A stretch of DNA of 64,000 bases. It comes from Pseudomonas fluorescens (GTDB lineage Bacteria > Pseudomonadota > Gammaproteobacteria > Pseudomonadales > Pseudomonadaceae). This document shows, one piece after another, positions 28,693 through 37,419 of the stretch (position 1 is its first letter; every line of letters begins with the position of its first letter). A program made the translations under genes and the position numbers. Location of the stretch: assembly GCF_019212185.1 (NCBI RefSeq), contig NZ_CP078138.1, positions 788,501 through 852,500 of the forward strand, written 5' to 3'. The notes beneath the pieces were generated by a model that saw only the letters and a program-made list of their open reading frames with translations, ran no database searches and was not told the DNA's origin.

Positions 28693-28867
28693 GTTGACCT
28701 CCTTTTTTTAGGAAAGATGGGGGTCAATGTTTGCGATCGCAGGTTATTAAGTTGAATTAAAGAGTGTCGAGAGCAAGCTCGCGACAAGATTTTTCTACCT
28801 CATTAAAGTTTACAAGTTGCATGGCCGGGCTTCTTCCAGCGCCGGCCATTGCAGATTTTTCGGCGGC

Positions 28868-30253
28868 TCAGGATGAAGAGGAAGCCGACTCGACTCGTCG
28901 ATTGCCCCAAGCCTGCAGCATCCGATCCAGTACCCACACCACCACCAGCGAAGCGCCCACCAGCGGGAAGGCCACGGCCAGTGCAAGCATGATGAACACA
29001 CCGGTTTTCCAGGTGGGCAGGTCATGCCGCAGCGGCGGTACGCCGAACTTGCCTTGTGGGCGGCGCTTCCACCAGATCACCACGCCGCTGACGGCGCTGA
29101 GCAGGATCATCAGGCAAATCAGCAACACAATGAGTTGATTGACCAGGCCGAACATCTTGCCTTCATGCAGCATCACGCCCATTTCCGTGGCGCGGGCCAC
29201 CGGGCCGTAATGTTCCCAGCGCACGTCGGCCAGCACCTTGCCGCTGTACTGGTCAATGTGCAGGGTCGCATCGTTGCGCGGATCGTCGGCGAACACGGCG
29301 ATGGTGAATACGCCGCTGGCCGTTGTCGGGAAGGTGATGCTGTAGCCCGGCTCGACCTGGCGTTGCACGGCAATCGCCTGGACGTCCTGCAGGCTGACGG
29401 TGGGTGCCGCCGGTGCATGGCTGGCGTTGTTGTGAGCCATGTGTTCGGCATGATCACCGGACATCGGCATCGGCGTATTTTCCACGGCCCAGGGCACGGT
29501 CTGGCGAGCGGCGGTATTGAGGTCGCGGGCTTGCTCATCGGAGGTCGGCACGTTGTCCCACATGGCGGCCGGAAATTTGTTCCAGACCTCTGAGTAAGTC
29601 TTGCCCCAGAAACCGGTCCAGGTCATGCCGCTGAGCAGCATCACCAGCAACAGCGTCGCGCCCCAGAACCCGGTGACGGCATGCAGGTCACGCCACAGCA
29701 CCCGGCCACGACTGCTCAGGCGCGGCCACAAAATACCCGCGCCGCCCTTGCCCCGTGGCCACCAGAGGTAGACGCCGGAAACCACCAGCACCACGCCCCA
29801 GCCGGCGGCCATTTCCACCAGCCGGTCACCGACGGTGCCAATCATCAGCTCGCCGTGAATCGCCCGGGCGATGGCCTGCAGGTTGTACTTGGCGTCCTGA
29901 TCGCCAAGGATCTCGCCCCGGTACGGATCGACGAACACATTGAGTTCACTGTCCGCGGTCTTGACCACAAACTGCGCGCTGCGCTCGGCGTCGACGGCAG
30001 GCAGGTACTGGGTGACCTGACCTTTCGGGTAAGCCGCTTGCACCCGGCTGAGCATGTCGTCGGCGCTGAGGCTGTGATGGCCGGCCGGTACATTCATCAG
30101 GTTGCCGTACATCAGCGGATCGAGTTGCGGCTTGAACAGGTAGAGGGTGCCGGTCAAAGCCAGCATCACCATGAAAGGGGCAACGAACAGCCCGGCATAA
30201 AAATGCCAGCGCCAGGCCAGGTTGTAGAAGGACACTTTAGGTTGGCTCATCAT
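28868..30253 (-). CDS. PepSY-associated membrane protein, linked to copper receptor
   Basis: A 461-aa inner-membrane protein of the PepSY_TM (PiuB-like) family. Helices are visible at about 15-40, 150-170, 195-215 and 380-405, plus a last one near 430, with two periplasmic PepSY domains (one containing ELNVFVDPYRGEILGDQDAKY). A His/Met-rich stretch (PMPMSGDHAEHMAHNNASH) in the second periplasmic loop could bind copper. Relatives are found beside TonB-dependent receptors and may reduce or pass on metal, but no reaction is proven. It is last in the copper cluster, 99 bp after oprC. The start is at the ATG 30253, where GCGGAG precedes it. Confidence 0.85.
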   Translation of the reverse strand: MMSQPKVSFYNLAWRWHFYAGLFVAPFMVMLALTGTLYLFKPQLDPLMYGNLMNVPAGHHSLSADDMLSRVQAAYPKGQVTQYLPAVDAERSAQFVVKTADSELNVFVDPYRGEILGDQDAKYNLQAIARAIHGELMIGTVGDRLVEMAAGWGVVLVVSGVYLWWPRGKGGAGILWPRLSSRGRVLWRDLHAVTGFWGATLLLVMLLSGMTWTGFWGKTYSEVWNKFPAAMWDNVPTSDEQARDLNTAARQTVPWAVENTPMPMSGDHAEHMAHNNASHAPAAPTVSLQDVQAIAVQRQVEPGYSITFPTTASGVFTIAVFADDPRNDATLHIDQYSGKVLADVRWEHYGPVARATEMGVMLHEGKMFGLVNQLIVLLICLMILLSAVSGVVIWWKRRPQGKFGVPPLRHDLPTWKTGVFIMLALAVAFPLVGASLVVVWVLDRMLQAWGNRRVESASSSS

Positions 30254-30352
30254 TAGCACTCCGCTCGGCTATGCATCTTTTATGTTGTTGTGTCGGTTCG
30301 CGAGTTACCCGGCGCCTGCGAACGGGATTGTCCGCAGGTGCCGGCGAAGCCT

Positions 30353-32494
30353 TTAGAAGCTCATATCCACCTTGGTCCAGAAGGTGCGCCCCGGTTCATT
30401 GATCGCTTGTGGATCGCTGGCCGGGTAGCCGAACCCGGCATTCCCGGCCAGGTTCAGATGTTCGGCGTAGTCCTTGCCGAACAGGTTGTCGATACCGCTG
30501 CTGACCTTCCAGTGCTGGTCGATGCGGTAAGCGCCATTGAGGGAGAACACCGCGAAGCCCGGACTCTTGTCATAGTCCTTGCCCACCACGTTGCCCTTGT
30601 TCTGATCGATACGGTTTTGCGGCGCGACTACCCGCCACAAGGCCCCGGCACTCCAGGTGTCCTGGCTGTAGGTCAGGCCGAAGCGCGCGTCCAGCGGCGG
30701 CATCTGTGGCAGTGCGGTGTCGTGGGTGGTGTCCTTGCCCCAGGCGTAGGCCAGGGTGGCGTCGGCTTTCCAGTTGCTGGTCAGGTTGTAAGCCGCACCG
30801 AGTTCACCGCCCATGATTCGCGCATTGATGTTTTCGGCGCGCGAGCTGGTGCCCATGGCAGTCGGGGTGTAGTCGAACAGGATGTAGTCATGCACGGTGC
30901 CGGCATAAGCCGAGACCCAGGCTTCGAGGTCGCGGCTTTTGTACTGCAGGCCGATGTCCAGTTGCGTGGTTTTCTCCGGCTTGATCGAGTCGAACGCATT
31001 CAACGAGCCCACCGGCCCCGAGTTCGGCGAGAACAGCTCCCAGTAATCCGGGAAGCGCTCGGCATGACCGAGGCCGGCGTAGAGCGTGGTCGGGCTGTCC
31101 GCCAGATCATGCTCGTAGCGGATGAAACCGCTGGGCAGGGTGTCGGCGCGGGTATCGTCGGCGGTCGGGTTGGGCATGCTCATCATCCCGGAGCCGATAC
31201 TCTGGCGGAAATCCTTGGCCGAGGCGCGGTCCAGGCGCGCGCCACTGATCAGCCGATCACGCTCGGCGGCGTACCAGGTCAGCTCGCCGAACACCCCGTA
31301 GTTATGGAAGTCGGCGTCCTTGGTGTAGGGCAGGTCCTTGTAGGTGTCGATGCCCATGGCGCTGCGCTGGCGATGTTCGTTGGTCTGCGCATCGAGACCG
31401 CTGATCAATTGCAGATCGGCCCAGCGCCAGGTGGCCTTGACGCGGGCGCCGAGGGTGCGGCGGTCGACGTTGGAGGCCATGGGGCCGGCCATCATTCCGG
31501 TGCCGGACGGCGTGCGCAGGGTGTAGTTGTCCATGACGTGGTCGGCGTAGTTGTAGTAGACCTGCGCCTCGATTTGCTCCAGCACGTCGCTGATGTTCGA
31601 CTGCTGGAAACGCAGACCCAGGCTCTCGCGTTTGAACTGCGAACCGTCCATGCCGCGTCCGGCATAACGTGCTTCGCCGTCGCCCTTGCCGGCGGTCAAT
31701 TCGAGCAAGGTGTCGGCGTTCGGCGTCCAGCCCAGCGCCACGTCACCGTTCCACTTGTCGTAGCGCGACGGCACGGTGTCGTTGTTGCCGTCCTTGTAGT
31801 CGTCGGAGTGTGCGGTGTTGCCGATCACCCGCACGTAGCCCTGCGGACCGCCGGCGGCAGCGTCCACGACCTTGTCGAAGCGCCCGCTGGAGCCGCCCAG
31901 CACGCTGGCGTTGATCCGGCTGCCGAGTTCGCCGAACTGTTCCGGCTCACGGTCGAACAGGATGGTGCCGGCCGAGGCACCGGGGCCCCAGAGCACGGTT
32001 TGCGGGCCCTTGATCACGGTCAGGGTGTCGTAAGTTTCCGGTGAAATGTACGAGGTCGGCGCATCCATCCGCCCGGGGCAGGCGCCCAGCAGCATGCTGC
32101 CATTGGTCAGGATGTTCAGCCGCGAGCCAAACATGCCGCGCAGCACCGGGTCGCCATTGGTGCCGCCATTGCGCACCAGGGCAAAGCCGGGAATGGTTTT
32201 CAGGTAGTCGCCACCGTCGCTGGCCGGCACTGGTTGGCGCGGGTCCTTGGGGTTGGTGACGACGGTCAGTGGCGAGCTGGGAGCGATGCCGGTGATCACC
32301 GTCGGGCTCAGCTCTTCGCTGTGTCGGGCATGCTCGGCCGCGGTTTCGCCGGCATGGGCCATGGGCGCCAGCAGCGCGCCGCAGAACACCGCGAGGGCGT
32401 GTTTGAGGCGAATGCGTGCAGCATCCGGCTTGAGGGAAAGCTGAGCGTCGCTCAGCCGTGAGTCAGCAGAAAACCTGGACATTGAAGGTTCCAT
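30353..32494 (-). CDS. oprC: TonB-dependent copper receptor OprC
   Basis: A 713-aa outer-membrane receptor: N-terminal export region, plug domain from about residue 65 to 200, then a 22-strand barrel ending in the aromatic FWTKVDMSF. The copper site described for P. aeruginosa OprC (CxxxM plus HxM) is intact: Cys139-PGR-Met143 and His319-V-Met321, with the same 176-residue spacing between the Cys and the first His-x-Met histidine. It should import copper using TonB-ExbB-ExbD energy. The signal region is preceded by ~30 extra residues, so the exact start (32494 or ATG 32482) is uncertain. It lies between the DUF2946 gene and the PepSY gene in the same direction. Confidence 0.95.
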   Translation of the reverse strand: MEPSMSRFSADSRLSDAQLSLKPDAARIRLKHALAVFCGALLAPMAHAGETAAEHARHSEELSPTVITGIAPSSPLTVVTNPKDPRQPVPASDGGDYLKTIPGFALVRNGGTNGDPVLRGMFGSRLNILTNGSMLLGACPGRMDAPTSYISPETYDTLTVIKGPQTVLWGPGASAGTILFDREPEQFGELGSRINASVLGGSSGRFDKVVDAAAGGPQGYVRVIGNTAHSDDYKDGNNDTVPSRYDKWNGDVALGWTPNADTLLELTAGKGDGEARYAGRGMDGSQFKRESLGLRFQQSNISDVLEQIEAQVYYNYADHVMDNYTLRTPSGTGMMAGPMASNVDRRTLGARVKATWRWADLQLISGLDAQTNEHRQRSAMGIDTYKDLPYTKDADFHNYGVFGELTWYAAERDRLISGARLDRASAKDFRQSIGSGMMSMPNPTADDTRADTLPSGFIRYEHDLADSPTTLYAGLGHAERFPDYWELFSPNSGPVGSLNAFDSIKPEKTTQLDIGLQYKSRDLEAWVSAYAGTVHDYILFDYTPTAMGTSSRAENINARIMGGELGAAYNLTSNWKADATLAYAWGKDTTHDTALPQMPPLDARFGLTYSQDTWSAGALWRVVAPQNRIDQNKGNVVGKDYDKSPGFAVFSLNGAYRIDQHWKVSSGIDNLFGKDYAEHLNLAGNAGFGYPASDPQAINEPGRTFWTKVDMSF

Positions 32495-32573
32495 CAATCA
32501 GTCGTAAACACACGACCCGCAGCCCGTGGCGGTGATGCGCAACAGGTGGCCGTGTCAGTGGTGGCGTGGGTGT

Positions 32574-33029
32574 CTACGTGACGATGGGCGGGGCGCGGGT
32601 GCGAGCGCCGGGGAATACCGTTTGCCGGGCATGGCCCTGGCGCGGCGAGAGGCTGAGGAAGGTGTGGACCAGCGGCGAATCAAAGATCGCCAGCACTTGG
32701 CTGCCCGGCAGTGCAGGACAACTGAACAGCAGGCTGCAGTAGCCGCACTTTTCCCAGATGGCGTGGTGTTCGGCTTGCGGGGGGCAGTGCTCGGCAGAGG
32801 CTTGGGTGTCGTGTCCGGCGTGGGCATCGGACGGCATGTCCATGTCCGCGTGCATGTCCATCGACATGCTCATGGACATCGGCGCGCGCTGATCCATCGG
32901 CATCGACTGAGAAATCAGCGGACCGATAAAAATCATCAGCATGGCGAACAGGCTGACCCAACTACCACGCGCGACCGTCATCGAGGTCTGGCGTGGCGGG
33001 GTGCGCCTGTGGCCGGGTGAGCGCCGCAT
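32574..33029 (-). CDS. DUF2946 protein, Met/His-rich
   Basis: A 151-aa protein with one N-terminal hydrophobic helix (SLFAMLMIFIGPLISQS) and a striking Met/His/Asp run (MSMSMSMDMHADMDMPSDAHAGHD) that is a plausible copper-binding segment. The later EKCGYCSLLF is the DUF2946 signature, a CxxC-type pair. The family is repeatedly found next to copper receptors and chaperones in Pseudomonas; no activity is known. It is 24 bases after the PCuAC gene and 79 before oprC, so probably in the same transcript. Confidence 0.8.
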   Translation of the reverse strand: MRRSPGHRRTPPRQTSMTVARGSWVSLFAMLMIFIGPLISQSMPMDQRAPMSMSMSMDMHADMDMPSDAHAGHDTQASAEHCPPQAEHHAIWEKCGYCSLLFSCPALPGSQVLAIFDSPLVHTFLSLSPRQGHARQTVFPGARTRAPPIVT

Positions 33030-33053
33030 GTTCACGGACGGTTCAGCCTGTGG

Positions 33054-33548
33054 TTACTGAGCGTGCTGGTGGGCGTCGTTGCCGGCGGGCGGTTGCTTTT
33101 GCACCGCAACCTCGACCGTCACATCGCCTGAATGCTTGAAGTGTAGTGTCAGCGGGAAGCGCTTGCCATCCGTCAGCAGGCTGCGATCTTTCAGCTCCAG
33201 GAGCATTACGTGGTAGGCCATCGGGGCGAAGGTGACTTTGCCGCCAGCGGGGATTTCCACGTTGGCGACCTGCTGCATTTTCATCAGGTTTTCTGTCATC
33301 ACGTGCTCGTGTAACTGGGCCAGACCGGCAATCGGCGAGCTGACGCTTTCCAGTTGATCGGCGCTTTTGCCGTTGTTGTGAATGACGAAATAGGCCGCCA
33401 CGGTGGGGGCATTGGGTGGCAACTCTTGCGACCACGGATGGGCGATCTCGAGTTCGGCGAGTTTGTACTCGTGGGCATTGGCAAAACAGGCAGGCAGCAG
33501 CAGGGCGGCGAGCAGCAGGGCTTGCTTCACCAGGGATGGTTTCAACAT
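33054..33548 (-). CDS. Periplasmic copper chaperone PCu(A)C
   Basis: A 164-aa exported protein. A signal peptide (LVKQALLLAALLLPACFANA) is followed by the cupredoxin-like PCuAC fold. The copper ligands fit the family pattern H-X10-M-X21-H-X-M exactly: His80, Met91, His113, Met115. The C-terminus (NDAHQHAQ) is His-rich, as in many homologues. It binds Cu(I) in the periplasm and can deliver it to cytochrome oxidase. The start at 33548 follows AGGAGAACTGCC; a longer frame upstream overlaps the previous gene and is rejected. Confidence 0.93.
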   Translation of the reverse strand: MLKPSLVKQALLLAALLLPACFANAHEYKLAELEIAHPWSQELPPNAPTVAAYFVIHNNGKSADQLESVSSPIAGLAQLHEHVMTENLMKMQQVANVEIPAGGKVTFAPMAYHVMLLELKDRSLLTDGKRFPLTLHFKHSGDVTVEVAVQKQPPAGNDAHQHAQ

Positions 33549-33595
33549 GGCAGTTCTCCTGAACGATTTAAAACGCAGTAAGGGTGCGAATCGAA

Positions 33596-33997
33596 TCAGG
33601 CGACGGGAGAGGCGCGGGGGTTGAGGCTCGGCCATTGCTGGCGGGGCGTCAGTGTATCAAGCGTCGATGCCGGCAAGCTTCGGTTGGATTCGAAGTGGGC
33701 AAAGTACAGTTGCGGTGAATGGCCGGGCAGCGCCACCAGCGGCGCGGAGCCGGAGCAGCACCAGCAGTGCTGCATGTTGGAGTGCTGCTCGTTCGACGGT
33801 GTTTTTTGTTCAAGGCTGCCGAGGGAGATCGCGACCATCCGCGTACCCGTAGACGAGCAGAAACTGCCCCACAACAATTGCTCGGTCGGTGACTGACTGC
33901 TGGCCTTGGCCATTGCACCGGACATCGGCATGGCGAGCATGTTGAACAGCACTGCGAAGCAGGCGATCCAGGCAAATGCTAGCCGTTGTCGGGACAT
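33596..33997 (-). CDS. DUF2946 protein, first gene of the copper cluster
   Basis: A 133-aa small protein with an N-terminal membrane or signal helix (LAFAWIACFAVLFNMLAMPM) and the Cys-rich DUF2946 core MQHCWCCSGSAP. It is the second member of this family here, diverged from the one at 32574-33029 and lacking its Met-rich run. It is transcribed towards PCuAC with a 47-bp gap. The ATG at 33997 has a modest GGATGTGACC site; a GTG two codons earlier is possible. Confidence 0.75.
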   Translation of the reverse strand: MSRQRLAFAWIACFAVLFNMLAMPMSGAMAKASSQSPTEQLLWGSFCSSTGTRMVAISLGSLEQKTPSNEQHSNMQHCWCCSGSAPLVALPGHSPQLYFAHFESNRSLPASTLDTLTPRQQWPSLNPRASPVA

Positions 33998-34033
33998 GGT
34001 CACATCCGGTTATGGGGTCATCAGGCGGCGTAT

Positions 34034-34230
34034 TTAGCCTGATTGGGGTGGATAAGTAAAAAACCGCTGTGCGGTGTGGTGTCGCAGCACCCTTGCACGG
34101 CGGTCAACGTGAAGCTTGAGGCCAAGGGCCTTCATGACCTTGATGATAGTCGTAAATTCCAGATTGCCACTACTGCCCGGCGCTTTGTGCAGGGTGGGGG
34201 ACTGTAGTGCGGGCGATTGAGTCTTGCTAT
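34034..34230 (-). pseudogene. Remnant of a HigA/COG3636-type antitoxin gene
   Basis: The minus-strand frame through 34101-34215 reads LQSPTLHKAPGSSGNLEF then TTIIKVMKALGLKLHV. This is the well-known C-terminal signature of addiction-module antidote proteins (ALSPEGNPEFATVLKVIKALGLKL-like). No start codon, N-terminal helix-turn-helix or toxin gene remains. The tail after LKLHV runs into unrelated residues before a stop at 34034-34036. It lies immediately upstream of the copper cluster and is probably a decayed toxin-antitoxin module. Confidence 0.6.
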
Positions 34231-34280
34231 GCGATGCGCGCCGAAGGGCCTGTAAGAGTTTTCCGTTTTTTGACCTGCCG

Positions 34281-35003
34281 TCAGCGATGATCTGCCAGCG
34301 CCTTCAACACCTCGCCCACGCTGGCAAACGCCCGATCAACCTCCGGCAGTACCGGACGCTTGAGAATCAGCACCGGCACCTCGCGTTCACGGGCCACTTC
34401 CAGTTTGGGCTCGGTGGCGCTGCTGCCGCTGTTCTTGCTGATCAGCACATCGATGCGGCGACGCTCGAACAGGGCGCGCTCGTCTTCCAGGTGGAAAGGG
34501 CCGCGGGCGCCGATGATCTCGCAGCGCGGGTTGCCGGGGTAGACCTCCAGCGCGCGCAGGGTCCAGAACTGCTCGGCGGGAATGTCGTCGAGGTGCTGCA
34601 GTGGCTCGCGACCGAGGGTGAACAACGGACGCTTGAACGGCTGCAGGGCGTCGGTCAGCTCGGCCCAGTCAGCGACTTCGCGCCAGTCGTCACCGGCCTG
34701 GGCTTGCCACGCCGGGCGGCGCAGCGCCCAACACGGGATGCCACTGTGTTGCGCGGCGGTGACCGCGTTCTGGCTGATTTGCGCCGCGTAGGGATGCGTG
34801 GCGTCGAGCAGCAGGTCGATGCCCTGTTCCTCAATGAACCGGGCCAGGCCTTGGGCGCCGCCATAGCCGCCAACCCGTACCTGGCACTTCAGGTCGGTGG
34901 GCACGCGGCCGACCCCGGCCAGGCTGTAGATATGCGGCGCCTCCAGCGTGCGGGCAATGGCCAGGGCCTCGGTGACGCCGCCGAGCAGCAACAGGCGCTT
35001 CAT
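34281..35003 (-). CDS. cobK: Precorrin-6A reductase
   Basis: A 240-aa NADPH-dependent reductase converting precorrin-6A to dihydro-precorrin-6 in corrin-ring synthesis. Signatures: [18 protein letters not shown] at the start, [18 protein letters not shown], and [16 protein letters not shown]. The ATG at 35003 overlaps the cbiD stop (ATGA), which fixes the start. It is third gene of the minus-strand cobL-cbiD-cobK operon. Confidence 0.95.
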   Translation of the reverse strand: MKRLLLLGGVTEALAIARTLEAPHIYSLAGVGRVPTDLKCQVRVGGYGGAQGLARFIEEQGIDLLLDATHPYAAQISQNAVTAAQHSGIPCWALRRPAWQAQAGDDWREVADWAELTDALQPFKRPLFTLGREPLQHLDDIPAEQFWTLRALEVYPGNPRCEIIGARGPFHLEDERALFERRRIDVLISKNSGSSATEPKLEVAREREVPVLILKRPVLPEVDRAFASVGEVLKALADHR

Positions 35004-36097
35004 TGCAGGACTCCGGCATGCCCGACAATCCCGCCCTGGCGGTCGATGGCAAACACCTCGACCTGAACCTGGGCCGGGACCACGCTGCGGGCGAAATCCA
35101 GGGCGTGCTGGCACACCGCATCACCGAGGGCGATCCCGGCGGCGCTGGCCATGGCCAGGGCCTGCTGACTGGTATTGGCCTCGCGAATCTCTTGCGCCAG
35201 GCCCTCTTCGGCGCCGCACTCCAGCGCCCATTGCGCCAGTTGCGGCAGGTCGATGCTTGAATGTCGGCTGTGCAAATCCATATGCCCGGCAGCGAGTTTG
35301 CTGATCTTGCCGAAACCGCCGCACAGGCTGAGTTTGTCCACAGGCACTTTGCGCAGGTGCTTGAGTACCGCGCCGACAAAGTCGCCCATTTCGATCAGGG
35401 CGATTTCCGGCAGGTTGTAGACCCGGCGCATGGTGTCCTCGCTGGCATTGCCGGTGCACGCGGCGATATGCAGGTAACCGTTGGTCTTGGCGACGTCGAT
35501 GCCCTGGTGGATCGAGGCGATGTAGGCCGCGCAGGAAAATGGTCGGACGATGCCGCTGGTGCCGAGGATCGACAGCCCACCGAGGATGCCCAGGCGTGGG
35601 TTCATGGTTTTCAGCGCCAGGGCCTCGCCATCGCGAACATTCACCGTGACCTCGAAACCACCCTGATAGCCAAGCTCCAGGGCCAGCGCCGACAGGTGAT
35701 CGCTGATCATCTTGCGTGGAACCGGGTTGATTGCCGGCTCGCCGACGGCCAGCACCAGCCCGGGGCGAGTGACTGTTCCGACCCCGCCACCGGCCACGAA
35801 ACGAATGCCCGGTGCGGCCAGCAGCCGGACTTGGCTGTACAGCAGGGCGCCGTGGGTCACGTCCGGGTCGTCCCCGGCATCCTTGAGTGTGCCGGCTTCT
35901 GCGCCGGCTGGCGTCAGGCGGCAGAACTCCAGGCGCATCGTCACCTGCTTGCCCTTGGGCAGCGTGATCTGCACCGCATCACTGCTCACTCCGCCGAGCA
36001 GCAAGCGTGCTGCAGCGAGGCTGGTGGCGGTGGCACAGCTGCCGGTGGTCAGGCCGCTGCGCAAGGGCGCGGGTTGTTCGGCGGTTTCGTCACGCAT
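35000..36097 (-). CDS. cbiD: Cobalt-precorrin-5B (C1)-methyltransferase
   Basis: A 365-aa SAM-dependent enzyme that methylates C1 of the corrin ring. [22 protein letters not shown] near the start, [23 protein letters not shown] and [16 protein letters not shown] are CbiD hallmarks. Some Pseudomonas use CbiD where Rhizobiales use CobF. The start overlaps the end of cobL by eight bases, and the stop overlaps cobK. Confidence 0.95.
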   Translation of the reverse strand: MRDETAEQPAPLRSGLTTGSCATATSLAAARLLLGGVSSDAVQITLPKGKQVTMRLEFCRLTPAGAEAGTLKDAGDDPDVTHGALLYSQVRLLAAPGIRFVAGGGVGTVTRPGLVLAVGEPAINPVPRKMISDHLSALALELGYQGGFEVTVNVRDGEALALKTMNPRLGILGGLSILGTSGIVRPFSCAAYIASIHQGIDVAKTNGYLHIAACTGNASEDTMRRVYNLPEIALIEMGDFVGAVLKHLRKVPVDKLSLCGGFGKISKLAAGHMDLHSRHSSIDLPQLAQWALECGAEEGLAQEIREANTSQQALAMASAAGIALGDAVCQHALDFARSVVPAQVQVEVFAIDRQGGIVGHAGVLQ

Positions 36098-37301
36098 CGA
36101 GAGGTTTGACCAGATCGAGCAGGGTAATCGGCAGCGCCTGGCGCCAGGTGTCGAACTCGCCCAGAGGCTGCGCCTGGGCGATATGAATCCGTGTCAGCTC
36201 ACCGCCGTGGCGCTCGCGCCAGGCCATCAGGGTCATTTCGCTTTGCAGGGTGACGGCATTGGCAACCAGGCGGCCACCGGGCTTGAGCTGTTCCCAGCAG
36301 GTTTGCAGCACGCCGTCGCGGGTCACGCCGCCGCCGATGAAAATCGCGTCCGGCCGCTCGAGCCCGGCCAACGCAGCAGGTGCGCTACCGCGAATCAGTT
36401 GCAGCCCGGGCACGCCGAGGGTGTCGCGGTTGCGTTCGATCAGTGCTTGGCGGCCGGCATCGGTTTCAATGGCCAGGGCGCGGCAACTGGGGTGGGCGCG
36501 CATCCACTCGATGCCGATCGAGCCGGAACCGGCGCCGACATCCCACAGCAGTTCGCCGGGCGTCGGCGCCAGGCGCGCCAGGGTCACTGCGCGCACATCG
36601 CGCTTGGTCAATTGACCGTCGTGCTGGAACGCCGAGTCCGGCAAACCGGCCAGGCGCGACAGGCGTGGCGTGGCGGGTTCGGCAAGGCACTCGATGGCGA
36701 TCAGGTTCAAGTCGGCCAGCGCCGGGTCGGTCCAATCGCTGGCGATACCTTCGATACGTCGCTCGGCCTCACCGCCCAAGTGTTCCAGCACCGTCAGACG
36801 GCTCGGGCCGAAACCGCGCTCGCGCAACAGGGCAGCCACCGCCGCCGGGCTGTGGCGGTCGTTGCTCAGGACCAACAGGCGCACGCCGCTGAAAAGTTGC
36901 GCATTGATTGCCGCCACAGGCCGGGCTACCAGCGATACCGTGACCGTGTCCTGCAGCGGCCAGCCCATGCGCGCCGCCGCCAGGGCGCAGGATGAAGGGG
37001 CGGGGAGAACCAGCATTTCGTCGCCGGGGATCTGCCGCGCCAGGCTGGCACCGACGCCAAAAAACATCGGGTCACCGCTGGCCAGCACGCAGACTGGCTC
37101 GCCGCGCCGCGCCAATAGCGGCTCCAGAGAGAACGGACTGGGCCAGAGTTGGCGCTCGCCACGAATGCACGCCGGCAATAGATCGAGCTGGCGCTGGCCG
37201 CCGACTATCCGCGTGGCACCCAGCAGCGCGCGGCGGGCGAGCTTGCCCAGCCCCTTGAAGCCGTCTTCACCGATGCCTACGACTGTCAGCCAGGGGGTCA
37301 T
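36090..37301 (-). CDS. cobL: Precorrin-6Y C5,15-methyltransferase (decarboxylating)
   Basis: A 403-aa fusion of two domains: an N-terminal CbiE-type tetrapyrrole methylase (about 1-205, from [14 protein letters not shown]) and a C-terminal CbiT-type SAM domain (about 210-403, with [15 protein letters not shown] as motif I). Together they methylate C5 and C15 and decarboxylate the C12 acetate. It is first gene of the minus-strand operon, divergent from cobG with a 118-bp gap. Confidence 0.95.
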   Translation of the reverse strand: MTPWLTVVGIGEDGFKGLGKLARRALLGATRIVGGQRQLDLLPACIRGERQLWPSPFSLEPLLARRGEPVCVLASGDPMFFGVGASLARQIPGDEMLVLPAPSSCALAAARMGWPLQDTVTVSLVARPVAAINAQLFSGVRLLVLSNDRHSPAAVAALLRERGFGPSRLTVLEHLGGEAERRIEGIASDWTDPALADLNLIAIECLAEPATPRLSRLAGLPDSAFQHDGQLTKRDVRAVTLARLAPTPGELLWDVGAGSGSIGIEWMRAHPSCRALAIETDAGRQALIERNRDTLGVPGLQLIRGSAPAALAGLERPDAIFIGGGVTRDGVLQTCWEQLKPGGRLVANAVTLQSEMTLMAWRERHGGELTRIHIAQAQPLGEFDTWRQALPITLLDLVKPLDA

Positions 37302-37324
37302 CTAAATTCCTCAAACAGGCAGGA

Positions 37325-37354
37325 TCCGACAGGCAGGCTTTTCATGCTGTCGGA
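37325..37354. promoter_or_regulatory. Inverted repeat in the cobL-cobG divergent region
   Basis: TCCGACAG (37325-37332) pairs with CTGTCGGA (37347-37354) across 14 bases, between the divergent cob operons. It could be an operator or part of an mRNA leader. I found no B12-box, so I do not call a cobalamin riboswitch. Confidence 0.3.
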
Positions 37355-37419
37355 CAAAGCAGGCATAATACCGCGCCTTCGCCTGCGAAGCGCTTCAACC
37401 TCACAGCCGGTCGCCCCCT

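Noticed and set aside
28760..28785. Possible further REP (GAGAGCAAGCTCGCGAC) near the frameshifted gene
   Set aside because: Only a short partial match without the CTCCTAC flank; too weak to annotate.
30290..32044. A 584-codon open frame on the plus strand opposite oprC
   Set aside because: Shadow of oprC; composition biased to His, Arg, Val and Gly, no ribosome site, no domain.
37302..37419. Cobalamin riboswitch in the cobL-cobG gap
   Set aside because: No B12-box-like sequence was found; the gap is only 118 bp. Only a short inverted repeat is reported.
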